Made by a program: the position numbers and the translations under genes. A stretch of DNA of 64,000 nucleotides, from the NCBI GenBank assembly GCA_032433765.1, contig JAVIAB010000073.1, positions 68,801,087 to 68,865,086 of the forward strand, given 5' to 3'. Every line of letters begins with the position of its first letter. Position 1 is the stretch's first letter. Below the pieces are notes generated by a model. That model did not search any database and was not told the origin of the DNA. It saw only the letters and a program-made list of their open reading frames with translations. The stretch is from Megaustenia siamemsis (lineage: Eukaryota; Mollusca; Gastropoda; Stylommatophora; Ariophantidae). Of this stretch, positions 21,365-33,479 are shown piece after piece.

Positions 21365-22437
21365 TAAAGCTAAGCAGATCCTAGTTTAGATAATTTATAC
21401 AAGATCCTAGTTTAGATAAGGCAGCCACAATAGTTCAGTGGTTAGTGAACTGGACTACAAAGGACAAGAGGTAGGGTTCAATCCCAAACGACGGCTTCCA
21501 GGTTCACCCAGCCTTTAATGGGTACATGATTTTTTTTCTGGGAAAGTAAAGCTGTACAGGTGTAATACTGACCACATTACTCCAAAAATCATGTGCTGAA
21601 GGTCTGTAAAATTTATGGTCACTAACACCATATTCCCTATACACCACTTGGCGTGATGGGGGCACTTTACATTTTACCTAGTTTAGATAGCTTACACAAG
21701 ATCCTAATTTAGATACTTACACAAGATCCTAGTTTAGATACTTTACACATGATCCTAATTTAGATAAATTACACTAGATCCTAGTTTAGATAACTTATAG
21801 AAGATTCTAGTTTAGATAACTTACACTAGATCCTAGTTTAGATAACTTACACTAGATCCTAGTTTAGATAACTTATAGAAGTTTCTAGTTTAGATAACTT
21901 ACACTAGATCCTAGTTTAGATAACTTATAGAAGACTCTAGTTTAGATAACTTACACTAGATCCTAGTTTAGATAACTTACACTAGATCCTAGTTTAAATA
22001 ACTTACACAAGATCCTAATTTAAATAATTTACACAAGATCCTAGTTTAGATAACTTACACACGATCCTAGTTTAGATAATTTACACAAGGTCCTAGTTTA
22101 GATAACTTATACACGATCCTAGTTTAGATAATTTACACTAGATCCTAGTTTAGATAACTTACACAAGATCCTAGTTTAGATAATTTACACAAGATCCTAG
22201 TTTAGATAACTTACACAAGATCCTAGTTTAAATAATTTACACAAAATCCTAGTTTAAATAACTTACACAAGATACTAGTTTAGATAATTTACACAAGATC
22301 CTAGTTTAGATAAATTACACACGATCATAGTTTAAATAATTTACACAAGATCCTAGTTTAGATAACTTACACTAGATCCTAGTTTAGATAACTTACACAA
22401 GATCCTAGTTTAGATAAGTTACTCAAGATCCTAGTTA
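21365..22437. repeat. Minisatellite, about 26-bp unit
   Basis: About 28 copies of 'gatcctagtttagataactt' + 'acacaa', with variants. A SINE (21421-21677) is inserted close to its left end. Confidence 0.97.
21421..21677 (+). mobile_element. SINE family 1, copy 2, inserted in the minisatellite
   Basis: Same structure as copy 1. It is flanked on both sides by 'cctagtttagata', which is repeat sequence, so the exact target duplication is ambiguous. It postdates the array. Confidence 0.95.
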
Positions 22438-22740
22438 ACTTATCTGTTATTCATTACTTGTGATTCCAACGTGCAATAGAAAATAAACAACTGATTAATT
22501 AATCAATTAAAAGTGCAGATAACAGACGACAATCTATAATGTACAGCCGGAAAAGCTGATTTTTAATAAGGTAAAAAAATAAAATAAAAAACATAACAAA
22601 AAATCAATGAGCAAAGGTCATTAAAAATAGTAGACAGTGAAGAGCTGTCAATATGCTAATATGGTACCATCTGACTCATGATATTCTCATTCTATTAGTG
22701 ATAAGCAAATTAAATTACATGGTGTTACACATTGCTACTT
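22438..22740. other. Unassigned AT-rich sequence
   Basis: No feature seen. Confidence 0.35.
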
Positions 22741-22999
22741 GGAGCCGCAATAGCTCATTGATTAGTGGAACTGGACCACAAAGGACAAGAGGTCGGGTTC
22801 GATCCTGATCGATGGTTTCTGGATTCACCCAGCCTTCAACGGCTACTGGTTTTTTTCTGGGAAAGTAAAGCAGCACGGCGTAATACCGACCACATTATCC
22901 CAAAAATCATGTACCGAAGGTCTATAAAAATTACGGTCACTAACACCATATTCCCTATATGCCACTTGGCGTGACGGGACTCTTTACTTTTTTTTTTTA
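22741..22999 (+). mobile_element. SINE family 1, copy 3
   Basis: Head 'ggagccgcaatagctcattg', B box 'gtcgggttcgatcctgatcg', and tail 'cacttggcgtgacggg' with poly(T). Flanks 'cattgctact' and 'cattgttact' look like an imperfect target duplication. An incidental open frame of 69 codons inside is not a gene. Confidence 0.95.
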
Positions 23000-23719
23000 C
23001 TTATGCATTGTTACTACTGTTGTCATTATTATCAAAGAAACAATTCAAATTACTGCCCTTGCTATAACTACTCTGTTTAATAACACTAGGGAATGAAAAC
23101 AATTGATATATTTAGCTATCCTGGCTGTGCTACCATATTTTAAAACCAGTTTCTCCAGTGGTAAATTTAAGTTGTACATCGGATGAGTGATATTTTGCTA
23201 AACACATTCCTTACAAAGGGATTTAACACACTGGCTATTTTTCACAAATCTCTCTAATTTGGCATAACAGCAAGAAAATAAATGAAAATTGATCTAGCAC
23301 ATGTGGTTTGTTGCAGACAATGTATTCAAGAAGTCTTGAAAAAGAGGTTAAATATAAGAATTACAAGGTTTTAATGGAAATAATTTGCAAAAATGTCAAT
23401 GAATTAAAAGTTGCAACAACTAGGTCCAGGACTCAATGCATCGTTAACTAGTCAGTTTTTGTGGCTCATGGTATGGAAAGAGTTAATTGTATTGGACAAT
23501 AAATTCATATAAAAACTACATGAAGTCTTGTTGTGGTGTGGTGCATGATGTATTGTTCAGGGGCAGTGTGTGATAAATAATGAGTTAGAGAAAAAAAAAA
23601 CAAAGGACAGAAAATTGAAATGTCAAAACTTGCATTTTACCTTCATCCATGTAGCTGGCAGGACAAAATGTGCAATAATACGCAGGAGCTTCATTATTTG
23701 ATAAAACAAGGTCACAGCA
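23000..23719. other. Unassigned; contains a TTAA-ended motif and one candidate microexon
   Basis: 'ggtatggaaagagttaattg' occurs at about 23472-23491, like the ends at 11155 and 39463. A possible 14-nt minus-strand exon is at 23641-23654 (listed separately). Confidence 0.35.
23641..23654 (-). other. Candidate 14-nt microexon (weak)
   Basis: On the minus strand a good pyrimidine tract (cattttgtcctgccag) precedes CTACATGGATGAAG|gtaaaa. Its phase fits after the candidate at 27755-27766 (reads S-Y-M-D-E). This is inference from splice signals only. Confidence 0.25.
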
Positions 23720-24040
23720 TAGAAGTATAGAAATACTGAGGAAAAACAGTGGAAAACAATGTTGTGTTGAAATCATGAGGAAAAAACGGTGGAAAAAGTG
23801 TTATCAAAAAATCTTGAAGAAATAAACAATAGAAAACAATGTTGTATAGAATTCATGAGGAAAAAAAAAATAGTGGAAAACTGTATAAAAATCTTGAGGA
23901 AAAAAACAGTGGAAAATGAGGTACAGACATTCTGAAAAGAAAGAGTGAAAAAAATGTTGATGTTATATAGATATCCGGAGCAAAAATGGTGGAAAACAAT
24001 GTTGTATTGAAATCCCAAGGAAACTCAATGGGGAAACAAT
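23720..24040. repeat. Degenerate tandem repeat, unit about 55-70 bp
   Basis: Repeated blocks of 'gaggaaaaaacagtggaaaa' and 'caatgttgtattgaaatc' with much divergence. Overlapping minus-strand frames (23585-23776 and 23773-24018) are products of the repeat. Confidence 0.75.
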
Positions 24041-24369
24041 GTTCAATAAATCAAAATGTAATAAAATGTGAACTAAAAAATAAATCATACAATTCACAAC
24101 AGAACAAACACTTTTTTTTCAAAAATACAAACATTGACAAAAGTAAATTGCTAAGTAAAAAATATGAAATAAATAATGCAGAAGAAATAAATAGACATTA
24201 TATGTTAAATATAAAACTTACACAGTGCAATGGTTGAACAATGGAAATATTAGTTTAAAACAAAGATGTGGTGTTAGTGCCAACAATATGACCATCAGTA
24301 TAAGTATGGGTGATTTGTGAGTATCACTCAAGTTAGCCCTACACTTCAAGAAAAAAATATGGCAGGTAA

Positions 24370-24620
24370 CCAGGCAGGGGCTGAGTGGTCTAGAGATTAG
24401 ATGTCAGTCTCTTGACAAGAAGATCCTGGGTTCAAATAAATAAAAAAAAAAAGGTGGTGGAAAGTTTTCACTTTGAATCAGTGCTTTCTTTGTGGCTATA
24501 CCCTCCCCTGGTCTCTGTGTAATGAGACCTGATGTCTAGCCCTCTAGGACAATGGCAAAACATAGAAGGACCTCATTATAATTCTGTGAACTCTTCAAAG
24601 TTGGAAATAGATAAGAGTTG
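24370..24620 (+). mobile_element. tRNA-derived SINE relic (third family)
   Basis: An A-box-like 'ggctgagtggtctagagatt' and a B-box-like 'gatcctgggttcaaat' are followed by a unique body. No second copy was recognised in the window. Confidence 0.6.
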
Positions 24621-26026
24621 GACAAAAATGACTACTGTCCTGGCAAGACTGAGATGATAAAATCTACACACAAATGTCAAAACTCTCAAAGATAAAAAAA
24701 AATGAGAGAGCACTCATAAAATCAAGGAATATCTGCTTCTATGGCGAAAGATACCTGAGCATTGGCTGCCAGTGTGATAAATAAGAAAGAGCGATGTTCT
24801 CACATAATTTAGTCACTCTGGACTTCATGATCTATAAAGCTGGTGTACACAAACAAACAAGTGGTACCCACTTTCATGGCAAACTTTAAAGTCATATTGT
24901 TTGGGAAAAAAGTCACCATATTTGAAAACAAAGACAGATTTCCTGGAATTCTACATTTTAAATATTATTTTATCAACAACAACAAAAAAACACACGAAAA
25001 GAAACTCCAGAAAAAAAAAACAAGTAGCTAAATGAGAGAAATAAAAAATATTTCACTCAGGCTAACTTAGCCAATCCATTTGTGTTTCAAGCTCTTTATG
25101 GAGATTATATCATGTCACTATTGTGATATATGATTATATCTTAGTCTTTACAATCATAATCTTTACAATCATAATCTTTACAATCATAGTCATTAAAATT
25201 CAACAAATATTTATTTTGTAATTAATATACACAGATACAATATCTGTCTTTGATTACCTAGCATGAAGCATACAAACAGGAGGTACATAAGAAGGCACGT
25301 GCAGTTATTTCTAGTGAAGTTTGTTATGCCACATTGCATACGGGCAAGTGAGGCTTCAATAAAGTTACACCTGTTTTAAAACATAAAATAGACATGATGG
25401 TTGCTGTAACATAAACATTTCACATTGAAACATTTTATAGTAAAAAAATAATTCATGTTACCATCACATATTCTTAATTTACTTAGTTACAATTTTACTT
25501 ATTAGTGTATCAGGAATATTGTTGTTATTCTCTGAATATATTTGCATTCAATTACTATGTGATCAAATAATATGTGAGTTTGGAAGTTATAGTAGTGATT
25601 ATGTCATGGCTTTACAACTCTAAGATACATTTCAAAATGGGTGGACACACTTCAGGCAACCAAACTAAAAATGTGCACCTGGTTCAAAGAGTTCAGATGT
25701 AACAGCAGTATCAATAATACAGCATTTTAGGATTTATATAGAATGGCTAAGTTACCAAAAGAATACCCTGTTACTGTTGTGTCGATATAACCCTTACTGT
25801 TCCAGACACACTGTGCAAACAAAAGTAATAGAAGCAGGTCCTGGGCATATATTTAGCTTCCTGCTATCATCATACTGTCATCTAATACTTGTGCAGGTGA
25901 GAGCATTTTCTAGCATATAAGATGCACTTTCTTCTTTGAAAATAGATCTGAAAAACAATTTGTACCCACTGATACTCAGTTTTTAATGACTTTAATTTCT
26001 GGAGATTTCAGTGCATGTGATGTCAT
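24621..26026. other. Unassigned AT-rich sequence
   Basis: It contains a short triplication 'ctttacaatcataat' near 25146-25190. No gene was supported. Confidence 0.35.
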
Positions 26027-26500
26027 CGACTATCTATCTATCTATCTATCTATCTATTGACCTTTCGAGCCGTAACCGGCCCATAGGGCGTAGACCAAGA
26101 TACACCTTCTCCTATATGAATTTTTGTTCTAGCAGTTTTCTTTTAAAGATATTTTATCAAATCTCGCCATCTGTCTCTGTTCTGTGCAAGCAGTTCTATC
26201 TCATTGAGGGAGCCGATTCCTGCTGCTCTTGCCTCTCTCATCAATGTTCTTTTCAGTGTCTCCCTGGGTCTTCCTCTTTTTCTTTTACCTGTTGTTTCCC
26301 ATATGAGGGCTTGCTTTGCTATTCGATTATTATCTCTTCTCATCACATGTCCAACATATGACCATCGTCTTTTCTTTATTACTGAAGATATTAGTGGTTG
26401 ATTGGCGATTTCTCTAATTTCCTCGTTTGTTTTGAATTCGTTCCATTCTATACCAAGTATTTTCCTTAGACATTTATTTTCGACTATCACAACAGTGTTT
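26027..26500 (-). mobile_element. LINE family B, 5'-truncated, with (TAGA)n tail
   Basis: Minus-strand frame of 115 codons: NKCLRKILGIEWNEFKTNEE, then WSYVGHVMRRDNNRIAKQAL, then GKRKRGRPRETLKRTLMREA, then AQNRDRWRDLIKYL and stop, followed by the 3' sequence 'ccggttacggctcgaaaggt' and a (TAGA)n tail. The frame is intact, so this is a fairly young 5'-truncated insertion. Confidence 0.9.
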
Positions 26501-27469
26501 ATTTGAGAACTCCAATTTTTAAATGTATAAATTTATTGTTGGATTTTCTTAAATTTGTTGACAAGTTATGGCTTGAAAATATCCCCAACATTGTTATAAC
26601 ATGGCAAGACAAGTTATTGAGTATGCTAAAGAGCAAGTTTTATCCTGCTATCTTGATAGGACAACATTCCAACTGACTGGATGGTACAGAGGACAATTTG
26701 TTACTTGAGGGCTCAGATTTTGATTTAGAAGAGGCTTCAAGAGACTTCACTTAGCTCTGGAGAGATGAATGTCTGAGTTTTGATGAAGATTAAAATTTAT
26801 TATTTACTAGTTAGATTAGGTATTTGTTGAAAGCAGATTGATTTGTATTACCTGAAATACTGTAAATTAATTGCAATTTTCAGTGATAAAGTTTTTTTCC
26901 AAAGAATGTGTACCAAAAAAAAGGGGGCGCGGGGGGGGGCAATCTTATACGTCAGCAAATACAATAAATATCTACTTGACCCTCTACTGAGAACCTGGTC
27001 TTAAATGACACCATCCATGTCTAAAAGTATTCACAAAGCTAGAAGTTCTTGCTGTAGATCAACTTATAAACTTGCAGCATAGAGGAAGTATAGTTCAACT
27101 CCAAAATAACACCTGGGTCATATAATTATAATGATATAAACATAAGCATCTTTTCTTCATTAGTTGTGAATATTATCTGGTGAAATAACTTTAGATCATC
27201 ACAACATATAATGTCTTTACAGAAGATTCTCCAACACTTCACTTCAACAATATACATAATCTTTAATCCACACTTGTCAATATCACTCTGTAGTCTCTTG
27301 TGTTCACTAAATCTGTCATCTTCTTTGAATAAACATCCTTTAAATCATTCAATTACACAATCCAACATGTGTACATAAATTGTATGACTATCACTGTCAT
27401 ATCATCAAGAATAGCACTATTCATAAGCTATCAATACAAAGTAACTTCACAAGTTAGTAACCATTCTTG
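26501..27469. other. Unassigned; contains a short G-rich tract
   Basis: At 26922-26940 there is 'aagggggcgcggggggggg', striking in an AT-rich setting. There is no other supported feature. Confidence 0.4.
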
Positions 27470-27700
27470 CAGCACATCGACTACTACCTCTCAGTACATA
27501 AGGTTTTAACAATGCAACTGAACATATTTCAGAGACAACATTTTTCATGGACTTTTTGGTTTTAAATATCAATCTATATGCTTTATGTTTATCTAACACA
27601 TAATATATTACATAAGAATTTGAAGGCAATTGACCAGAGAATTAGACCAATAAAAAAGATGCTACAAAGACATGTAAAATAAAAAAAATGGGGGATAAGT
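27470..27700. repeat. Dispersed repeat F, copy 1
   Basis: Shares 'tttatctaacacataatata' and neighbouring blocks with 39180-39400 in the same orientation. The class is unknown. Confidence 0.55.
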
Positions 27701-27754
27701 GATCAAAACAATAAAAATGAAAAAGTGAAAACATAACTGCCAACACACATTTAC

Positions 27755-27766
27755 CTACATAGAGAT
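27755..27766 (-). other. Candidate 12-nt microexon (weak)
   Basis: Minus strand reads ctatgaccag|ATCTCTATGTAG|gtaaat. The pyrimidine tract is poor. It keeps the frame open after the exon at 29145-29175. Supported only by splice-like signals and phase. Confidence 0.2.
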
Positions 27767-27799
27767 CTGGTCATAGTAATCCAAAATGAATTAAATTGT

Positions 27800-27824
27800 A
27801 AAAAAAAAAAAAAAAAAAAAAAAA
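27800..27824. repeat. Poly(A) tract
   Basis: About 25 consecutive A residues, possibly the tail of an old retrotransposed copy on the plus strand or simple slippage. Confidence 0.9.
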
Positions 27825-28309
27825 GCAATATGTATTCAAGTAGTTATGAAAGTTTTGTTGATGTAGCATCCACAATTACAACCAAAAAAAACAACAACAA
27901 TTTTTCAACTCTTTGAAGAAAAATAATCACAATATTCACATTTTTTAAACTACAAAAAAAAATGCACAGATGTTATACTTCATGAAATACCTTAAAGGAT
28001 CCTTTTGTATGCAGTTGTGGTTGCATTTCACATTCTAAGCATAAAAATGGGTATGTTCATGCATTCCCATAGTTGAACGGTGGATGGAAAGGAAAATTGT
28101 TTACAGTGTGCCCAATTATGGCTGATCAATCAGACTCAGAATAGGTTTAGAAGTGCTATGACTGGATTTTGCAGTTAAATTAATGGTTCTCTTGTTAATT
28201 TACCACTTCCTTGCCTTTACCTCTGAGTGTTTTTTTTCTTTTAGGCTGGAAGAACATATTCCTCATCACTGTCATCTTGTTGATCACAAGTATCAAACAA
28301 AAAACTTTC

Positions 28310-28470
28310 ATTTTAATTTAAATCCAGATCTAGATCACTCAAATCACTGCTGCTGTTATTATTGACACTGTTGCTTTCCGAAACATACAAGTAAATTGAC
28401 TGTCTTCTTCTGTCATCATCAAATAAATTCTAGCATCAGAATCACTACTACTAAATGCCATTTCATTCAG
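28310..28470 (-). pseudogene. Acidic/serine-rich coding relic, possibly a transposase N-terminus
   Basis: Minus strand starts MAFSSSDSDARIYL and, after a frameshift, reads YVSESNSVNNNSSSDLSDLD and ends in a stop. Acidic, Ser-rich starts of this kind are typical of piggyBac-like transposases, but no catalytic motif was found, so the assignment is speculative. Confidence 0.3.
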
Positions 28471-28739
28471 CTGTTTACAATGTTAGTGATAAACACTGTT
28501 AATCCATAACAAATAAAAAACACACTTGATCATACAATATTTTGTAAATACCTTGCGCAGAAGGAAGAAATAACTCTTCATCGATTGATATTTACAGGAA
28601 ACTATATAAAATAGTAAATGTAAAAGTTGGTACATGGTTTACATTGCAGAGTGTAGTGAATCGTATTTAAAGAGTAATCCTTTTCCTGGATTTGCTTTAA
28701 CTACAATTAATTTTTCTCATGCCCTAATATCGCCAGTCT

Positions 28740-28940
28740 ATATTTAGCTAATAGTTCAGTCATCTTCTTAATCACTCAAGTGTCTGGTGTTAGTTCTCTA
28801 CTGCTGATCTAAATATATTTGTATCTCAAGTGTTCTAGTTATTCTTATTTTTCAACTGTTTGCCCATTCTGAACTGTAAACCTTGTTTCCTTTCTTCATC
28901 CCTCACTACTGCATACTTTCTATTTTCTTTACCCTGTGAC
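28740..28940 (-). mobile_element. LINE reverse-transcriptase relic
   Basis: The minus strand resembles the region after the YADD motif in LINE reverse transcriptases (KYAVVRDEERKQGLQFRMGK), with stops. The family was not determined. Confidence 0.4.
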
Positions 28941-29144
28941 AAGGAAAGGTAATAACAGAACAAAAGAACATTTGCTTCCTAGCCTCTAAGTTCTGCATCA
29001 CAGCACAACAACATTAATAATAAATTTCACATCATTGTGTCTTTATTAAATAATATAGTTCCACCTTTACTTTATTACAAATATCACTGGTTTTTTAACA
29101 AGCATAAATGAGCCAAGTAATGAAAATTATGACAATGTTCATAC

Positions 29145-29175
29145 CTTTTACGGTAGTTTGGTCTCACTTCACAGT
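29145..29175 (-). CDS. Candidate small exon of a minus-strand gene (31 nt)
   Basis: On the minus strand ttcacgtattcctcag precedes a 31-nt segment ending in AAAAG|gtatga. Taking the three smaller exons upstream (39499-39508, 33362-33376, 31079-31102) in order, the phases agree and this exon reads D-C-E-V-R-P-N-Y-R-K-R/S. The alternative frame of the upstream exons is closed by a stop here. It may be part of the nucleoplasmic region of the SUN gene, which lies in the right direction, or of another gene. No homology was recognised. Confidence 0.4.
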
Positions 29176-29454
29176 CTGAGGAATACGTGAAAAATACATA
29201 TAAATAATGTGAAAACAAACAAGAATCATGAAGATTTAGAACTTTTCCCAAGTTGAAGTTCTTTTTCTTCTACATTTTTATTCAGTGGTCTTTAGCAAAC
29301 ATAAAGATGTCCAGTCTCACCCAGCAGATGACGAAGTGGATGCACAAAGATGATTCCAGTAGCTTGCTTATTGTGTAAAAATCAGGCTCATACTTATAGG
29401 TTTTCAATTTTACATGTTCAACGTTGGTTTAAAAATTGCAGTACACTTAAAAAT

Positions 29455-29521
29455 AATATATGACCACTAATACCATATTCCCTATATTCAACCATGTAGC
29501 ATGACATGGCTCTTTCTTTAC
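29455..29521 (+). mobile_element. SINE family 1, diverged 3' fragment
   Basis: 'gaccactaataccatattcc' and 'gcatgacatggctctttctt' resemble the family 1 tail. Confidence 0.55.
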
Positions 29522-29589
29522 CTACAAAGATTCATCCTTATTGATTAAAAAAAAAAAATCTTTATGACACATATTACCATTGCTGGTGT

Positions 29590-29982
29590 ATGTCGTGGGG
29601 GGCGGCCTCGCTAAAGGATCAGAGGGATAAAGGCCGCTTGGTCAAAGCAGCTGCCACAAAGTGTGAGACTCAGGATTTTTATTTCACACTCATAGAATTA
29701 ATCCTTTCTGTCCACCGTGGGTTTCTAACACCATACACAGGCTTTTCAGCCAGCGAAACAGTGGATTTTGCAGGATGGCTACACACTCCAATTATTGATT
29801 GCTGCATCAAAATCCAACTTACACTAAATGAGGGCTTTCAAGATAATCTTGTGCGTGGCATCATTTCTACTACAGATGCACATGAGGCCATTATCAGCTA
29901 TTTCACTGCTACACACCCCAACATTATCATCCATACAAACTATTTAACATTTGAAACTTCTATAAATGTCACTCACTTATAA
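29590..29982 (+). CDS. Hypothetical open frame, 130 codons
   Basis: An ATG-initiated frame (MSWGAASLKDQRDKGRLVKA...) runs without interruption to a stop at 29980-29982. The composition is protein-like, with a conserved-looking stretch IIDCCIKIQLTLNEGFQDNL. No domain, signal peptide or membrane span was recognised. No splice site or polyadenylation signal clearly frames it. It could be a transposon fragment or a chance frame. It falls in an intron if the minus-strand microexon model holds. Confidence 0.25.
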   Translation: MSWGAASLKDQRDKGRLVKAAATKCETQDFYFTLIELILSVHRGFLTPYTGFSASETVDFAGWLHTPIIDCCIKIQLTLNEGFQDNLVRGIISTTDAHEAIISYFTATHPNIIIHTNYLTFETSINVTHL

Positions 29983-29999
29983 ATTGAGATATTAGTTAT

Positions 30000-30356
30000 G
30001 GACATTTTGAAGTTTTGACTATAGGTTTGTCACAATTAAATTATGTTATTTAAATTTACTTGATCGCAGCAATAACTGCTCCAAACTCCATTCTCATACT
30101 AGAGGTTGCTGTTGCAGAGTTAGCTATATTCTGCCAAGAAACTTCCTATCAAATTCTTCATTTTTAGAACACACCCGTCAGTGCATATAATAATACTAGC
30201 TTCATCAGAATTGTCAGCTATTAACTTTTATTATTAGATCTGTACATTATTACACTTCATGCCAAGAGTAACTGCAACATTTTGTCAGTATTCCATCTTC
30301 TTGCAGATAACCCACTTCACTTAGAACAATGTGGTCCAACCTTTTGTAGCCAGAGG

Positions 30357-30359
<3 letters not shown>
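30000..30359. other. Unassigned sequence
   Basis: No feature seen. Confidence 0.35.

Positions 30360-30424
<65 letters not shown>
30360..30424. repeat. (TA)n(CA)n compound microsatellite
   Basis: About 38 bp of TA followed by about 27 bp of CA. Confidence 0.97.
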
Positions 30425-30469
30425 GATAGACAAACATATAGGTGACTTTTCTTGTCTCATTTTTCCCAG

Positions 30470-30850
30470 TTGTTATAATATGTTCCCAGCTGTTCCAATG
30501 TTTTGACCAAACAATTGTGATTACTTCCTCTTAATATTGGTAATAAGATTTAACTTTTGTTTTGTTCTCTTTTAGAACAACCTTGCCACTCTTCTTAGCT
30601 GTCCATGCTATTGTCAACATTTTTCTATAAAGCTACAATTCTTTGTCCTCCAAAACTGTACTTATCTGTTGTCCAGTTGTCTAGGATTCACTTTCAAATA
30701 CCAAGACTGGATGCACATAACACTGTACAACTCTCTTTCTTATTCCCAATTAAATGCTGCCTTTGCATGAGTTGTTCTGACATTGCTTCTAGTACACCAC
30801 CACCATACTATAACTGTACTTATGGATCTCTAGCCATGCACAGAGTTTGT
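30470..30850 (-). mobile_element. LINE relic resembling family A
   Basis: The antisense reading of this segment and that of the family A relic at 59.2-59.5 kb run in parallel (MLLSTFFYKATILCPPKLYL against MVFSTFFCKTTFLQSPVIFL), so both derive from the same LINE region. The coding strand here is minus and heavily decayed. Confidence 0.55.
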
Positions 30851-31078
30851 GTACAGGTCAAGCTTACTCGTGGGTTCTCAGTATTTTGAGGAGAAGATCA
30901 CAGCACCTATGAGTGTATCAAGTGTGCAGTGATGCTGATCCTAATATAACATAACTGTTCTAAGAAATACCAAGAATGAACAAGTGCAACACACTTATTT
31001 TTTCCTTATTAAAATTTCACCCTACCACTATCGTGTAATCAATAAGTCAATATTTGAGAAATGAAAAAATAAACTTAC

Positions 31079-31102
31079 CTCTTTCATCATCCGAGTCAGA
31101 AC
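31079..31102 (-). CDS. Candidate 24-nt microexon, acidic
   Basis: The minus strand has a good acceptor (attttacattctcag) and a perfect donor (AGAG|gtaagt). The 24-nt segment encodes S-D-S-D-D-E-R in the frame shared with its neighbours. A size that is a multiple of three and both strong splice signals make this the best of the small exons. The parent gene is unknown, possibly the SUN gene further downstream. Confidence 0.45.
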
Positions 31103-31559
31103 CTGAGAATGTAAAAATGAGAATGTGCAATGAGATTAGTATAAAGTCAAAGACTTTTTTAAAGTTGAGAACGTAAATGTTTGATAACAAAATAATTACA
31201 AGAATGTGCAACCACATCAGGTGAACCAAATAAATGTAACTAAATAGATGTGCCATGTTATTTCAACCAAAGATTTCATGTCCTCTCTTAGTTATTCTTG
31301 CTCACACTGAAATTTGTGGACTATAATTGCCACTTTGTACTAACATATTTTCAATCTGTTCTTTTATGCTGGTTTCTTTAGCTATTTTTAAACAGTTCTT
31401 AACTAAAGTCTATTTTTTGCTTTTAACATTCATCTCTTGTGTGTTCCAGCCAAAGCATAAATGTATTATGAGTTTTTGTATTTCCTTCGGAGAGTTTGTT
31501 TTTATAACAAATATAATTAGTTCATCCAGCCACTGAAGATGGGTAGCTAATAATTTTTC

Positions 31560-31673
31560 TTGAAGTAAAGATGGCCTGGTGTGGTATTGACCATATCACC
31601 AAAAAATGTGTTTTTCATCATGGAAAAATTTGATAACTAACACCAGCATACATCCAGCATTTTCTTTACTTTA
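31560..31673 (+). mobile_element. SINE family 1, diverged 3' half
   Basis: Matches the family 1 order 'aagtaaag...gtattgaccatatcacc...gataactaacacca...tttactttact' with many changes. Confidence 0.55.
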
Positions 31674-31765
31674 CTTTTATATTTTTGAACAAATGGTATA
31701 TCTTGCACCTACTCTGCTCTTACCTCCTTCTTCACTTTATTTATATTTAAACTAATCTTCATTCT

Positions 31766-32200
31766 ATCTATCTATTGTCCTTTCAGCCCAAAGATGGCAT
31801 ATAGGGGCAAATATTATAGACTCTTGTGTCTGATGATCTTTGTTATCAAGTATAAGACCTTGCACAGGAAACTGCATCTCACCAGACGCCTATGTTCTGA
31901 GCAAAATGCTCAATATCAGCAAAGGAGCTGATGTCTGCTGTTGTTGCCTCTCACTTTAGTGTTCTTTTTAGTATTTCTCTAGGTCAGCCTCTCTTTCTTT
32001 TACCCCCGGGTTCTCATTTGAAGGCTTGTGTTGGGATTCTCTTATTGTCTCATCTCATCACATGGCCAACATATGACCACCTTCTTCTCTAGATTATAGA
32101 TGAAACTGTTGGATGCTTTGTCATTTCTCTTATTTCTATGGTGTACAGGGTATTTTCCCTGAGACATTTGTTTTCAAATGTCTCCAATCATTTCTTACCC
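31766..32200 (-). mobile_element. LINE family B relic with (TAGA)n tail
   Basis: Begins with 'tctatctatctattgtcctt' (tail on the minus strand) and keeps decayed counterparts of the family B C-terminus up to the 'NKCLR' region. Confidence 0.75.
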
Positions 32201-33361
32201 ACATAAAATAATACACCCACCATTTACTGTCTCCGAGTAGCTTATTCTAAAGTAAAAACTTTCATTATGTTTCCCATTACTTTCTCCTTCCTTCTTATGT
32301 TAGACATCAATGCCAATTTCTGTGAAAGACAGCAAGTGGTCCCTAGTTCCACCAGAAAGATGAAGACCTTCAGTACAAGGCATCTGTCTTACATCTTGGA
32401 TCTTTAATTAGGAGCATAGTAACACTCAGCTTATTTGGGTAGGCTCTTTTAAAGGTCATAGCTGGGTTTCACAGGGAGGATGGCACATGCATCATTGATT
32501 TTCTTCTCCAAAATTCAAGAGTTTTGCTTACTTCTTGTCACACACCCATGCAGGATTGATTCTATTAACTTTGCCTGCTTTTCTTTCTAGGTGTGATTCC
32601 ACTGCCTTTTGTCAATGAAAACCATTCTTCACGAGGAATAAACAGTATATACTTAGCAATCAAACTTAATATGTATGGGATTTATGTCAGCACATCCAGC
32701 TAAACACAGTTTCCCTTACAGATTCAGCACACACACGCGCACACACCCAAAGTACAACATAATTTTATAAATAAATGAAGGGGTGCAGGTACACACACAC
32801 ACTCACACACACTACAACACAATTTTATAAATAAATAAATAAAAGACCAAATAAAAGCCATCTGAAAAAGTCTGCTAACTTATGAGACAAACCTTAAAGA
32901 ATATGATTCCTGCCGTGAACAGATAACAGTTACAATCAGTCTAAACAATCTTTATCATCCACTTATAATGTTCATCATCATAAAATGTTTAACTTCTTGC
33001 AGAATACAAATCTTCAAGAACTATACTCTGCTTATTTTGGACTAATCTTTCCAGTTATAATCAATCTCTACCTGCTAAATTTCATTTTTCCATATATTCT
33101 TTGTCTCCTCTGATTCATTTATCTAGTGGATTCCTGTGCCAGGTCTGTCTTGCAATATTTTGAGACTATATTTTCAATGTATATTGTTAGAAAAGCACAC
33201 TTCTTTACAAAATAATCAATATATAATCAGCTAGATATGCACTGCCAGATTCGCATGATCACTGATGCAAAGTTTCATGTACCTAGTTGACTGGTTTTAC
33301 ATGAAGAGAGTTAACCCAAACACATAAACACACACTTTCTTTAAAGAATGAATGTACTTAC
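32201..33361. other. Unassigned; small CA-rich patches
   Basis: There are two short 'acacacac' patches near 32730 and 32793. No supported gene was found. Confidence 0.35.
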
Positions 33362-33376
33362 TGAAGCTGGTATTTT
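33362..33376 (-). CDS. Candidate 15-nt microexon
   Basis: On the minus strand a long pyrimidine tract (tctttttttttatctaccccag) precedes AAAATACCAGCTTCA|gtaagt. Together with the neighbouring candidates it encodes E-N-T-S-F-S. The splice signals are strong at both ends. No homology was recognised. Confidence 0.4.
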
Positions 33377-33479
33377 CTGGGGTAGATAAAAAAAAAGACA
33401 TTTCTTAGATGATTACTAAATATGTTTCAAAGTTATTTTTCAAGTCAGTAATAAAAATAACTAGATAGAATAAAGGATT

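Noticed and set aside
23585..24018. Hydrophobic frames that might be membrane proteins
   Set aside because: Low-complexity Phe/Leu/Ser translations of a degenerate tandem repeat.
28552..28933. Two further possible minus-strand exons (28917-28933, 17 nt; 28552-28601, 50 nt) continuing the microexon frame
   Set aside because: The 17-nt segment lies inside a stretch that looks like a LINE reverse-transcriptase relic, and the 50-nt segment needs it to keep phase; too uncertain to annotate.
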